Source of the DNA: Thermoanaerobaculia bacterium
Lineage (GTDB): Bacteria > Acidobacteriota > Thermoanaerobaculia > Gp7-AA8
Length of the DNA: 48,606 nucleotides
Direction: 5' to 3'
Assembly (NCBI GenBank): GCA_017883265.1
Contig: JADGNX010000004.1
Coordinates: 1-48,606 of the forward strand
Both the position numbers and the translations under genes were made by a program. The first letter of the stretch is position 1. Each line of letters starts with the position of its first letter. Positions 21,721 through 31,226 of this stretch are shown here, one piece after another. The notes beneath the pieces were generated by a model that worked only from the letters and a program-made list of their open reading frames with translations, ran no database searches and was not told where the DNA came from.

Positions 21721-21764
21721 TTTCTGGTTGTCCTTCCTTGTTACGTTGGTCCTGCGTTGCGCGT

Positions 21765-21847
21765 TGAAGGGTCAAGCGTGACTATGAAGGGTCAAGGGTC
21801 AAAACGCGTAGTTATTTCACCCTTCACGCTTCACTCTTCACCCTTCC
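21765..21847. repeat. GAAGGGT/GAAGCGT heptamer array, inverted arms
   Basis: gaagggtcaagcgtgactatgaagggtcaagggtcaa ... ttcacccttcacgcttcactcttcacccttc, ending 2 nt from the tdk stop codon. Confidence 0.85.
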
Positions 21848-21848
21848 G

Positions 21849-22445
21849 TCACACGGGCATCGTCAGTTGCACGTCCTGGTCTTCGACCGGCTGCGCCTTG
21901 TAGATCTCGTAACAGGCGCGGCAGCGCGCTTCGTAGGAGCTATCTCCGACTTCGACCTGGGCGTTGCCGCCCGAGAGGCGCTGTGAATAGTGGGCCGAGC
22001 CGCGGCATCGGACGCAGACCGCGTGCATTTTCGAGACCTCCTCGGCCACCGCCAGCAGCGCTGGCATCGGACCGAACGGCCTTCGCATGTAGTCCTGATC
22101 GAGGCCGGCGGCGATGACTCGGATGCCGGCGTCGGCCAGCTGCATGCAGACGTCCACCACACCGCTGTCGAAGAACTGGACCTCATCGATGCCGACGACC
22201 TGAACACCGATCTCGACTCGGGCCAGGAGCTGCTCGCTGGTGGGGACGGAAAACGCCTTCAGCCTCCGGTCGTCCCTGGAGACGACTTCTTCGGTGGCGA
22301 AGCGGTCGTCGAGGAGCGGCTTGAAGACTTGAACGCGCTGGCGGGCGATGACCGCGCGGCGCAACCGCCGGATGAGCTCCTCCGACTTGCCGGAGAACAT
22401 CCCTCCGGCGATGATTTCAATCCAACCGCCTTTGTAGGCTTCCAA
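21849..22445 (-). CDS. tdk: Thymidine kinase
   Basis: GWIEIIAGGMFSGKSEELIRRLRRA; Zn-ligand cysteines; DEVQFFD. Confidence 0.97.
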   Translation of the reverse strand: MEAYKGGWIEIIAGGMFSGKSEELIRRLRRAVIARQRVQVFKPLLDDRFATEEVVSRDDRRLKAFSVPTSEQLLARVEIGVQVVGIDEVQFFDSGVVDVCMQLADAGIRVIAAGLDQDYMRRPFGPMPALLAVAEEVSKMHAVCVRCRGSAHYSQRLSGGNAQVEVGDSSYEARCRACYEIYKAQPVEDQDVQLTMPV

Positions 22446-22480
22446 GAGACCCCCGATGCCGTAGCGTGGGGGAGAATAAC

Positions 22481-22513
22481 AAAAAGCGCCCCCGCGACGA
22501 ATCGCGGGGGCGC
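22481..22513 (-). terminator. Rho-independent terminator of the OmpA-family gene
   Basis: gcgcccccgcga-cgaa-tcgcgggggcgc 12-bp perfect stem, T5 on minus strand. Confidence 0.88.
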
Positions 22514-22541
22514 CGGGAGTGAACAGCTTTCGGACTTGTCT

Positions 22542-23975
22542 CTACGGGATGATGAGTCGAATCACGACACGGCGGTTGCGCAGGCGTCCTTCCGCAGTGG
22601 TGTTATCTCCGACCGGTTCCTGCCCGTCGCGTCCTTCCACCGAGATGCGTGTGGCATCGATTCCGTGGCGGCTGACGAGGTAGTCGCGAACCGCTTCGGC
22701 GCGACGACGGTCGAGGTCGGTGTTGGCACCGGTGTTCTCCCTGCCGTCGGTGTAGCCGATGACGATGGCGGTCGACGACGGTTCCTGCTTCATGCGTAGA
22801 GCGACGTCGTCGAGGATGGCCTTGGCGATGTTGGTCAGGCGCGCGGAGCCAGGCTCGAAATGAATCTCATCCGTGCGAAGCTCCTGAGGCACGTGCGGCG
22901 GTGCAACCGGCGGCGGCGGCGGAGGAGTCGGCGGCGGTGGTGGTGGCGGTGGCGGTACGTAGACTGGAGGAGGCGGCGGGGGAGGAGGCGGGGGCGCCAG
23001 ATGGAAGGGGGTAAAGGTGAGGCCCACCAGTCCGCTCAGGCCGCAGTCATCCAGCTCGGTGATCCGGCACTCTTTATGGTCGTTTCCGAACTTCGAAGCG
23101 TTCCATCGCGCTCCGGCGTTGAGGGCCCAACCGCTGGCGCCGAACCAGTGACGGAAGCCGGTCACGAGGAAGACAGGAGACTTCGCCTTGTGGTCGCCGC
23201 CGTTGTACCAGACGCTGTTGACTTCGCTGATCCAGTTCGTGGCGGCCCAGAAATGAATCGGGACATTGAGTCCACCGTCGAGACGGAGCTCATTCGGGAG
23301 GTCGACGGAGGAGCCGGTGTTGCTGTTCGCGAGGTCGCGTTTCCCCATGACGGCGTAGGTGCCGCTGAGGGTTCCGATTCCGCGGGTGTAGTGCAGACCG
23401 ATGCCATAGTTCGGGTTTCCGGTCGCGATGCCGCTGTTCTTGTCGCCCGTCGGTGCATCGACGAAGAGGGACAAGGCCAGCTTGGAGGTCGACATTGCCG
23501 GATCCATGAGGCCGAACTTGGTGGCCAGATGGAGATCGCCGACACCGCTGTCTGTGAAGCGGCCGATGTAGCGGAAGCCATTGATGTAGCCGGCGCGATC
23601 GCCGCCGCTGTTGGTGATCCGGTCGAAGGGAAGAGAGGCGGAAACGTCCCACCGATCCGTCAGGCCGTATCCGATCGAGGCGTTCAATCGGAAGAGGTCA
23701 TAGCCCATATCGTGAGGTGAGCGGGCGCTCGGTGGAGCGAAGTCGGGGGCCGGTGCGGCGAGAAGGCCCCAGTTGTTGTAATAGATGCCGAACGACCAGT
23801 CACCCCGGTGGAGCGTATCCGCTGTCACCGTATTGAAGAGGCCCATCTCACCAGTAGCAGTGGGGGCGACCGCACCACTCTGATCGGCGAACGTCAGAGA
23901 CTGAGCGAAGGCCCCGGGAACCAGGATCAGAAGACACAGGATTGCAAGGAGTAGCCGATGTTTCACACGCAACAA
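22542..23975 (-). CDS. OmpA-family outer-membrane protein with polyproline linker
   Basis: Signal peptide, beta-barrel-like region, PPPPPPPPPPVYVPPPPPPPPPTPPPPPP linker, C-terminal OmpA domain (IVIGYTDGRENTGANTDLDRRRAEAVRDYLVSRHGI). Confidence 0.9.
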   Translation of the reverse strand: MLRVKHRLLLAILCLLILVPGAFAQSLTFADQSGAVAPTATGEMGLFNTVTADTLHRGDWSFGIYYNNWGLLAAPAPDFAPPSARSPHDMGYDLFRLNASIGYGLTDRWDVSASLPFDRITNSGGDRAGYINGFRYIGRFTDSGVGDLHLATKFGLMDPAMSTSKLALSLFVDAPTGDKNSGIATGNPNYGIGLHYTRGIGTLSGTYAVMGKRDLANSNTGSSVDLPNELRLDGGLNVPIHFWAATNWISEVNSVWYNGGDHKAKSPVFLVTGFRHWFGASGWALNAGARWNASKFGNDHKECRITELDDCGLSGLVGLTFTPFHLAPPPPPPPPPPVYVPPPPPPPPPTPPPPPPVAPPHVPQELRTDEIHFEPGSARLTNIAKAILDDVALRMKQEPSSTAIVIGYTDGRENTGANTDLDRRRAEAVRDYLVSRHGIDATRISVEGRDGQEPVGDNTTAEGRLRNRRVVIRLIIP

Positions 23976-24085
23976 TTCACACCTCCTAAAAGATTCGCAC
24001 CGTACCGTCAGGCGACCTATAATGACCGAGCGTAACGCGATACAAAACGTGTGCCAAACGGAGCGACCAATCCTTCGTTAAAGAC

Positions 24086-25351
24086 TTGAACATCATGAGT
24101 TTACCACAACCTGAGCCTCGCAGCCGCAGATCCTGTCGCGTGGAGAATACGCTTTTGACAATCCGGATAGCTGCCCTCGTATCTCTTCTCTGTCTCGCCG
24201 TTCCTCCGGTTCTCCGTGCCCAGGAAGCGACCCCGCCGAGTAGCAGTGGAAGCCGCGACTCGCTCCCGTATGTCAACCTCTATCTCCCCGAGGGACAGGC
24301 CAGCGTCCGGCTTCGTAAATTGATCCGGAATGTGCTTTTCGAGAGCCAGATCGATTACAAGTTTGTCACCGGCGACATCTCGACCTTCCTACGCTATAAG
24401 TACTACGCCCGAGACTTCACATATAAGATCGCGGTGTTCGATAGCATCGGCTTCTCCGGCGTGCAGAGCAGCAGCCTCGATTTCGACCGCGTCCGCGGCG
24501 GACTGCTTCTCTTCGAGCTCCCGAGGAACTACAACGAGCGCTACTTCCTTCTTCTTCAGGATGACCGTTTGACCTTCGGCAACAGCGCCGACGCCGACAA
24601 CCGGAAGAACAACATCTATACGAAGATCGCGTACCAGTACGGGACCCCCTTCGACGAGCGGATGAACGCCATCGTCGGCGAATCGCGGGGCCGCATCACG
24701 CCGGTTCTCACCGCCTTCCGGGAGATCGGTCCGCAGAAGACGGGCATCGCGCTCGCTCTGACCGAGTCGGCACGGCTGGCCACAGGCGACTACCGCTACA
24801 CGAAGGTGGAAGGGGAGGCGCTGCGGCGCTGGGACACGACGCCTACCTCGTTCGTCGTGACTCGATTCCATCTCGGCACGATCCTCGGCAAGCAGGATCT
24901 CTGCGCTCTGTCCACCCCCCCGGCCACATGCATCGGCAAGACGATCGCTCAGGTCGACCGCTATAGCGTGCCTCGCTACGAGATGTTCAAGCTGGGCGGG
25001 CGCGACGCGCTGAAAGGCGTCAAGGATGATTCGAGCCTCGGTACGGACGAGCTTCACCTGACCAATGAGTATTTCGTTCCGGTCTTTCGCAACCGCGACT
25101 TCCGCAGCTGGATCCTGCACTGGAACACGCTGTACGGCATCGGCTACCTCGGCGTCGGCAACTTCGGCTTTTCCGCCTCCGATGTCGTGAAGAGCAGAAC
25201 CGCGGTCGTCGATGCAGGGCTGGGGACCGAGACAAGCCTGACGGTGCGCGACTTCGAAGTTCTCGTCAGCGTCATCGTGGCCAAGCCGTTTCACGCCCCG
25301 GACAATCTGAAAGGAAAGTCGATCCGCTTTTCCATCAAGACAGTGCGGTGA
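24086..25351 (+). CDS. Putative outer-membrane beta-barrel protein with Omp85/BamA-like C-terminal region
   Basis: Signal peptide ending VLRAQ; GGRDALKGVKDDSSLGTDELHLTNEYFVPVF, GLGTETSLTVRDFEVLVSVIVAKPF. Confidence 0.6.
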   Translation: MNIMSLPQPEPRSRRSCRVENTLLTIRIAALVSLLCLAVPPVLRAQEATPPSSSGSRDSLPYVNLYLPEGQASVRLRKLIRNVLFESQIDYKFVTGDISTFLRYKYYARDFTYKIAVFDSIGFSGVQSSSLDFDRVRGGLLLFELPRNYNERYFLLLQDDRLTFGNSADADNRKNNIYTKIAYQYGTPFDERMNAIVGESRGRITPVLTAFREIGPQKTGIALALTESARLATGDYRYTKVEGEALRRWDTTPTSFVVTRFHLGTILGKQDLCALSTPPATCIGKTIAQVDRYSVPRYEMFKLGGRDALKGVKDDSSLGTDELHLTNEYFVPVFRNRDFRSWILHWNTLYGIGYLGVGNFGFSASDVVKSRTAVVDAGLGTETSLTVRDFEVLVSVIVAKPFHAPDNLKGKSIRFSIKTVR

Positions 25352-25556
25352 GCACTGGCCTGGTGCCCGTCGGCCCCCTTCCCCTCGGGGACTGAGCGAA
25401 CTTCGCTCGCCGTCGGCTCGTCCTCACTGCCCGTGGCCTGGTGGTGGAGATACACACGGCGCGTGAGCAGAAGGAGGGCGGCCACAAGTACGATCATGGC
25501 GGTCATGGCAGCCAGGCGGCGAAGCATGCTTCCAGAGCTTCGCAACCGACATGCCA

Positions 25557-25606
25557 TAGAAAGAGTGAAGGGCGAAGAGTGAGGGGTGAAAGTGAGGTGA
25601 CGCTGC
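25557..25606. repeat. GAAGRGT-type heptamer array
   Basis: atagaaagagtgaagggcgaagagtgaggggtgaaagtgaggtga, directly upstream of the oxidoreductase start. Confidence 0.75.
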
Positions 25607-25621
25607 ATCTACAATGAAGCG

Positions 25622-26650
25622 ATGAAGGCGATCGTGATCCGCGAGCATGGCGGCTTCGAGAAGCTCGAGGCGGCGGAAGTGCCGGAGCCTCTCCTGGCTC
25701 CCGGCGAAGCGATGGTTCGAGTTCGCGCCGTTGCGCTCAACCATCTCGATATCTGGCTCCGGAGGGGCGTTCCGGGCCACAAGTTTCCACTGCCGATGAT
25801 CCCTGGTTCGGACGTCAGCGGCGTCGTCGAGTCCGTTCCCGCGGGGAGTTCGTTCGCGCCTGGCGACGAGGTGATCGTGGCCCCGGGCTACTCCTGCGGT
25901 CATTGCCAGGCTTGTCTCTCGGGGCACGATCCCCTCTGCCTTCAGTTCGGAATGTTCGGCGAATCCCGCGACGGGGGTTGTGCCGACCGGATCGCGGTTC
26001 CGGCCAGGAATCTCCTTCGCAAACCGGCGCGACTCTCCTTCGAAGAAGCGGCGGCGCTACCGCTCGACTTTCTCACCTCGTGGCACATGTTGATCGCACG
26101 AGCGGAGCTTCGGCCGGGCGAGACCATTCTCGTGCACGCCGGTGGATCGGGAGTGGGCAGCGCAGCGATCCAGATCGGCAAGCTGTGGGGCGCTACTGTC
26201 TATGCCACGGTGGGCTCGCCGGAGAAAGCCGCTCACGCCCTCGAGCTTGGTGCGGACGCCGTCATCGAGTACCGGACGGCCGACTTTCTCGCCGAGGTGA
26301 GGAAGCTGACCGCGAAAAGGGGAGTCGATATCGTCGTGGAACATGTCGGCGCCGACACGTTCGAGCGATCGGTTCGCTCGCTGGCCCGGGGCGGACGCCT
26401 GGTCACCTGCGGAGCGACCACTGGCTCCGACGTGACCCTCAACCTGAACCTGCTCTTTTTCAAACTGCTCTCGATTCTCGGCTCTACGATGGGTAGTCTC
26501 AGCGAGCTGCATGAAATCATGGGCCATGTGGAAAGAGGGCGGCTCCGCCCGGTAGTCGGGCGCGTTCTTCCGCTCGCAGCGGTGGCCGACGGACATCGCC
26601 TGCTCGAGGATCGAGCCGTCTTCGGCAAGGTGGTCCTGACGGTCCCCTGA
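25622..26650 (+). CDS. Zinc-binding alcohol dehydrogenase / quinone oxidoreductase family (MDR)
   Basis: GHCQACLSGHDPLCLQF zinc-loop; ILVHAGGSGVGSAAIQIGKLWGATVYATVGS Rossmann motif. Confidence 0.93.
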   Translation: MKAIVIREHGGFEKLEAAEVPEPLLAPGEAMVRVRAVALNHLDIWLRRGVPGHKFPLPMIPGSDVSGVVESVPAGSSFAPGDEVIVAPGYSCGHCQACLSGHDPLCLQFGMFGESRDGGCADRIAVPARNLLRKPARLSFEEAAALPLDFLTSWHMLIARAELRPGETILVHAGGSGVGSAAIQIGKLWGATVYATVGSPEKAAHALELGADAVIEYRTADFLAEVRKLTAKRGVDIVVEHVGADTFERSVRSLARGGRLVTCGATTGSDVTLNLNLLFFKLLSILGSTMGSLSELHEIMGHVERGRLRPVVGRVLPLAAVADGHRLLEDRAVFGKVVLTVP

Positions 26651-26709
26651 GGCGCCAGGACTGACCAACACTTCCCAAACGCATCCAGTCTTCCACCACC
26701 GGAAGAGGC

Positions 26710-26822
26710 TGGGCGCGGGCTCGGGTCTCGGGCCGGGGAAAGGCACCTCGGTCAACTCAGGCAAACAACGTCCAACCGAATGATCCCACCGGGGGCCCGC
26801 GCCCGACCCCGACCCCGGCCTT
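26710..26822. repeat. Short/degenerate copy C of GC-rich inverted-repeat element
   Basis: gggcgcgggctcgggtctcgggccgggg ... ccgggggcccgcgcccgaccccgaccccggcc. Confidence 0.55.
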
Positions 26823-26880
26823 TTCGTTACACTCTAAGAGACGAATCTCAGACTTCAGCTTCAAGAATCATCGACTGACC

Positions 26881-28710
26881 ATGCCGCCCATCCAGATCCT
26901 TCCGTCCGATCTCATCAATCAGATCGCCGCTGGCGAGGTGGTGGAGCGTCCGGCCTCGGTGGTCAAGGAGCTGGTGGAGAACGCGATCGACGCTGGAGCC
27001 TCGAGTATCGACCTCATCCTCGAGAATGGTGGCCGCAAGCGGATCGAGTTACGCGACGATGGCTGCGGAATGACGGCGGATGACGCTCTCCTGGCCATCC
27101 AGCGGCATGCCACGTCGAAGCTGACCTCATTCGAGGATCTCATCCGCGTCCGGACGCTGGGCTTCCGCGGCGAGGCTCTGCCATCGATCGCCAGCGTCTC
27201 GCGGTTCTCGATGGTGACCTATGACGGACGGAGTGAGCACGCCATCGAGATCGAGCACGATCCGATGACCGCGACGACGACCGACCGGCCCGCGGCGCGC
27301 GATCGTGGCACGACGGTGTCGGTGCGCGAGCTGTTCGAGAACGTCCCGGCACGCCGTAAGTTTCTCAAGAGCGCCGATGCCGAGTTCCGTTCCATCATCG
27401 CGGTCGTCACGTCGTACGCGCTGGCCTCTCCTCATCGCTCGTTCCGGGTCGAGCACAATGGACGATGCGTGCTCGACCTGCCGGCCGCTGCTTCTCTGCG
27501 CGACCGTGTAATCGCCGTTCTCGGCGATGAGATCGCGCCGCTGCTGGCCGAGATCGGGAGCGAGCACGAGGGTATTGTCGTGCGAGGCTTCGTCACCCGT
27601 GGCGTTCGATTCGGCAGCAGGCGCAATCAGTTCTTCTTCGTCAACGGCCGGCTGGTCAAGGATCGTGTTCTGACCCACGCCGCCAATCGGGCCTCAGAAG
27701 CCTTCGATTCCGACGGCTTTCCGGCTCTCGCTTTGTTCGTGGATCTCGAGCCGGAGCGCGTCGACGTAAACGTCCATCCGGCCAAGACGGAGGTCCGCTT
27801 TCGCGACTCCGGAGCCATTCACGTCCTCGTCGAGCACGCCGTCAAACGTGGCCTCGGTGGAGCGGAAGAAGGGAGTGCGCTGCTGGGTGGCGCGGCCTCT
27901 GACATCCTGGCGGAATCGTCTCCGGCGCTGGTGGCGGCTGGAGCGTACACTGGCGGCGAGCAGTCGCTCGATGGCTTAGCGCATCAGCGATCGTTCATTC
28001 CTCCCGCTCCCCAGAGCCCGCCCCTTTCCTGGCATCCCGCGGCCACTCCGCTCTTCCGCGACCGCACTGCCCTGGTGCAGCCGCCGCGTGAGCAGCCCAC
28101 TCTCACAGAGCCTGATGCGCCTCCCGACCTCGGCGATCTCCGCGGAAGGGTGATCGGTCAATACCGGATGAGCTACATCCTTCTGGACACCCCGGGTGGT
28201 CTTCGGCTCGTCGATCAACACGTGGCACACGAGCGCGTCCTCTACGACCGCTTCTTCGCCTCGACAGCCGGAACGGCAGTGGACAGCCAGCGTCTCCTTA
28301 CGCCGCATCTGGTTCAGACCGGCGCGGCGGAAGGAGCGGCCCTCGAATCTCACCTCGATGAGCTGCGGCTGGTTGGTTTCGAGATCGAGCGCTTTTCCGG
28401 CAATGCCTTTGCTGTCGCCGCCATTCCATCGCAGCTACTGCGGCACGATGTGGAAGCCTTCTTCCGCAAGCTCCTCGACGCCTCGCTGGACGAGAGGACC
28501 CCGCACCTTCATCGCCTCCGGGAGAAGGTCTGCGCCTCTCTTGCCTGTCAGGCCGCAATCAAGGTCCACCGCCAGCTGGGCGGAGAGGAGATGGCCTCTC
28601 TGGTCGCGCAGCTCCTCGATTCGTCGAATCCCTTCGCCTGTCCCCACGGGCGGCCGATCATCGTCGACATCCGCCACCTGGACATCGAGAAGCACTTCCA
28701 CCGGAAGTGA
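26881..28710 (+). CDS. mutL: DNA mismatch repair protein MutL
   Basis: IQILPSDLINQIAAGEVVERPASVVKELVENAIDAGA; C-terminal ACQAAIKVHRQLGGEEM...CPHGRP. Confidence 0.98.
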   Translation: MPPIQILPSDLINQIAAGEVVERPASVVKELVENAIDAGASSIDLILENGGRKRIELRDDGCGMTADDALLAIQRHATSKLTSFEDLIRVRTLGFRGEALPSIASVSRFSMVTYDGRSEHAIEIEHDPMTATTTDRPAARDRGTTVSVRELFENVPARRKFLKSADAEFRSIIAVVTSYALASPHRSFRVEHNGRCVLDLPAAASLRDRVIAVLGDEIAPLLAEIGSEHEGIVVRGFVTRGVRFGSRRNQFFFVNGRLVKDRVLTHAANRASEAFDSDGFPALALFVDLEPERVDVNVHPAKTEVRFRDSGAIHVLVEHAVKRGLGGAEEGSALLGGAASDILAESSPALVAAGAYTGGEQSLDGLAHQRSFIPPAPQSPPLSWHPAATPLFRDRTALVQPPREQPTLTEPDAPPDLGDLRGRVIGQYRMSYILLDTPGGLRLVDQHVAHERVLYDRFFASTAGTAVDSQRLLTPHLVQTGAAEGAALESHLDELRLVGFEIERFSGNAFAVAAIPSQLLRHDVEAFFRKLLDASLDERTPHLHRLREKVCASLACQAAIKVHRQLGGEEMASLVAQLLDSSNPFACPHGRPIIVDIRHLDIEKHFHRK

Positions 28711-29117
28711 TCATGAGGGGTACGCGGGTCACTGCCCACGAGCTGGGCCACCGGGGAGAGCGTCGCGCCGTCTGGTACTTCCGGCTGCGCGGATATCGCA
28801 TCGTGGCGCGCAACCTTCGGACGGCAGCGGGGGAGATCGATCTCATCGTACGGCGCTTCGCCACGCTGGCCTTCGTCGAGGTCAAGACGCGTCAGAGCCA
28901 TGGGGCGGGCGCGCCGCACGAGGCGGTGGACCGCGACAAACAGCGTCGCATCTTCGCGCTGGCCGAGGACTTTCTTCGACGATACGACGCACGCAAATGC
29001 CGGATCCGCTTCGACGTCATATCCGCCTTCTGGGACGGACGCCGCATCGCGCTCACCCACTACGCCGACGCCTTCCGGCCGATGTCGGATCCGGCCAGGC
29101 CGTGGCAAATCCGCTGA
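28707..29117 (+). CDS. yraN: YraN/UPF0102 family endonuclease-like protein
   Basis: LGHRGERRAVWYFRLRGYRIVARNLRTAAGEIDLIVRRFATLAFVEVKTR; start GTG 28707 or ATG 28713. Confidence 0.93.
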   Translation: MIMRGTRVTAHELGHRGERRAVWYFRLRGYRIVARNLRTAAGEIDLIVRRFATLAFVEVKTRQSHGAGAPHEAVDRDKQRRIFALAEDFLRRYDARKCRIRFDVISAFWDGRRIALTHYADAFRPMSDPARPWQIR

Positions 29118-29124
29118 AGGTACA

Positions 29125-29943
29125 ATGCTGCATCCGTCCCTCATGAGCGTTACGCCGGTAGACACGTCGCTGTCGGATCGAACGGTCGTCACCATCGTTC
29201 GCAAGCATCACCGGCTCGTCCGGCTGGCGCACTGGCTCAATCTGCCGATCCTCTTCATGCTGGTTGTGAGCGGACTCGGCATCTACTGGGCTTCTCCGGT
29301 CTTTCTCCATCCGGCGGACCGCGTGACAGCAAGCCGGGACTATCTGGCCGACGCCGGCGCCGCGGTGGCCCGCCACCTCCCGAGCGACGTGCCGCGGGAC
29401 CAGCTGCGGTTCTGGTTCTATCGCCACTTCAGCGTCGGGGTGTATGCGCTGGCCCCGGCTCTCCGTCTGCATTGGCTCTTCGCCTATCTGTTCATGGGGT
29501 GTGGTCTCCTCTACCTCGCCGGCCTTGTCAACGGTGGCGGATACCGCTCCCTCATCCCGCGGCGGAGCGATCCGCGGGAGGCCCTGGCGATGATGCGCTA
29601 TTACTTCGGCCTCGTGCCGATGCGACTCGTCGGGCGCCCCTGGCTCCATCCGCGCGTCCACGGCAAGTACAACGCGCTCCAGCGCGGGGCCTATCTCTCG
29701 ATGCCGCTTTTCGGCCTGCTGGCGATGGCAAGCGGGTGGGCCATGCACAAGCCCGCCCAACTCGGCTGGCTCGAGCGCCTTTTCGGATCGTATGACGGCG
29801 CGCGCATCGTCCACTTCATCGCCATGTGGGTGTTCATAGCCTTCCTCGTCCCGCACATCGTCCTCGTCATCGGCGACGGCTGGGACACCATGCGCTCCAT
29901 GATCGTCGGCTGGTCGAAGCGGATTGGGGAGCCTCATGAGTGA
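29125..29943 (+). CDS. Cytochrome b/b6-type membrane subunit (cytochrome b561-like)
   Basis: HHRLVRLAHWLNLPILFMLVVSGLGIYW, multiple TM His residues (RIVHFIAMWVFIAFLVPHIVLV). Start 29125 or 29143. Confidence 0.85.
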   Translation: MLHPSLMSVTPVDTSLSDRTVVTIVRKHHRLVRLAHWLNLPILFMLVVSGLGIYWASPVFLHPADRVTASRDYLADAGAAVARHLPSDVPRDQLRFWFYRHFSVGVYALAPALRLHWLFAYLFMGCGLLYLAGLVNGGGYRSLIPRRSDPREALAMMRYYFGLVPMRLVGRPWLHPRVHGKYNALQRGAYLSMPLFGLLAMASGWAMHKPAQLGWLERLFGSYDGARIVHFIAMWVFIAFLVPHIVLVIGDGWDTMRSMIVGWSKRIGEPHE

Positions 29944-31036
29944 TGAAGAGAAGACGCCCGAGGCGCCGCTTGCCGCGGAAGCAAAGACCGACCAGGTCCC
30001 CTCATCGCCCGATTCGCCGGTGATCGCGTCGGCGACAACGGAGTCCGAGCGGGAGTCGCTACCCGATTTGCCGGCAACGGAGTCATTCTCAGGATCCGAG
30101 CCGGAATCGGAGGAGGCGGATGGGGCGGCCATCCTCGACGAGACCATGTCAGTTCGCCGTTTGCCGCGGGGCCTCATCGCGCAGATCCTCGCTCCCGAAG
30201 ATGAGACTCCGGTATGGATCGACCCGAAGCGTCTCGGCCGCCAGAGCCGGCGCGATTTTCTTCTCTTCGGCGCCGCCACCGCCGTCTCCGCGGCCGGCGT
30301 CTGGTGGTTGCTTCCAGACGGAACGAAGCAGCAGTGGCTCTCACCTGCTGCGGCCTCCAGGATCGATTCGATCGAAGCGCGCTTCGGCGTTACGGGGCAG
30401 AGACGGGAACGGTTTCTGGGACGGGTCCTCACCTTCGACGATGACGTGGCCGAGGCTCTGTATTCCAGGAATCGGCGGGTGCGGGCATATCGCCCTTCGG
30501 ATGTCACACCGCTCCGAAACAACTACAACGGCCGGACTCCGACGGGCGGTTATCTCGTGTCGTGGAAGCTCACCCTGTCCGGACTTGCCACGGGGAAGGA
30601 AACGACGCTGACCGCCGGCGACCTCTCGCGATTTCCTGTCCGGGACCAGGTCACACGGCTCTGCTGCGTCGAAGGATGGAGCGCTGTCGCGTTCTGGAGC
30701 GGTATTCGGTTCGCCGAGTTGCTGCGCGCTTACCCGCCGGCCCCGGCGGCACGCTGGGCAGCGATCGAGTCGGCCGTCAACCTGGACGGCGCCGGACAGC
30801 CCGACCCGTATTACGTATCAATCGACCTCGATACGGCACTGCATCCGCAAACCCTTCTTGCCACAAAGCAGGACAACCGGCCGCTTTCGCTCGCCCACGG
30901 AGCACCGCTCCGGCTCGTGGTGCCGATGAAGCTCGGCCTCAAGAACATCAAAGCCGTCACTTCGATCCGTTACACCGCCGATGAGCCGCCCGACTACTGG
31001 AACGAGCGCGGCTACTCGAAGTACGACGGGCTCTGA
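29936..31036 (+). CDS. Molybdopterin-dependent oxidoreductase, sulfite-oxidase fold (YedY/MsrP-like)
   Basis: Internal Tat-like motif SRRDFLLFGAATAVSAAGVWWLL; TRLCCVEGWSAVAFWSGIRFAELL Mo-cofactor cysteine region; overlaps the cytochrome b stop. Confidence 0.87.
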   Translation: MSDEEKTPEAPLAAEAKTDQVPSSPDSPVIASATTESERESLPDLPATESFSGSEPESEEADGAAILDETMSVRRLPRGLIAQILAPEDETPVWIDPKRLGRQSRRDFLLFGAATAVSAAGVWWLLPDGTKQQWLSPAAASRIDSIEARFGVTGQRRERFLGRVLTFDDDVAEALYSRNRRVRAYRPSDVTPLRNNYNGRTPTGGYLVSWKLTLSGLATGKETTLTAGDLSRFPVRDQVTRLCCVEGWSAVAFWSGIRFAELLRAYPPAPAARWAAIESAVNLDGAGQPDPYYVSIDLDTALHPQTLLATKQDNRPLSLAHGAPLRLVVPMKLGLKNIKAVTSIRYTADEPPDYWNERGYSKYDGL

Positions 31037-31226
31037 TCCCATGGCCTGTTGACCGATTCCGTTTCTGCTCCTTCCAAGGCCGGCCGAGTCGCTCCGCGAC
31101 GCGACAAGAGCCACCAATGAAGATTCTTGTTCCGCGCCAGCCCGGCCCCTTGTCTCAACGATCAACCATCGAGCCAGGCGCCGCCTGATGCGGCGTTCCT
31201 CCGAAAGTGACTCGAGGAGGTTTGCA

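Noticed and set aside
28900-29124. Upstream extension of the cytochrome b ORF (ORF track start 28900)
   Set aside because: Overlaps YraN out of frame; hydrophobic, family-like sequence begins only after 29125/29143.
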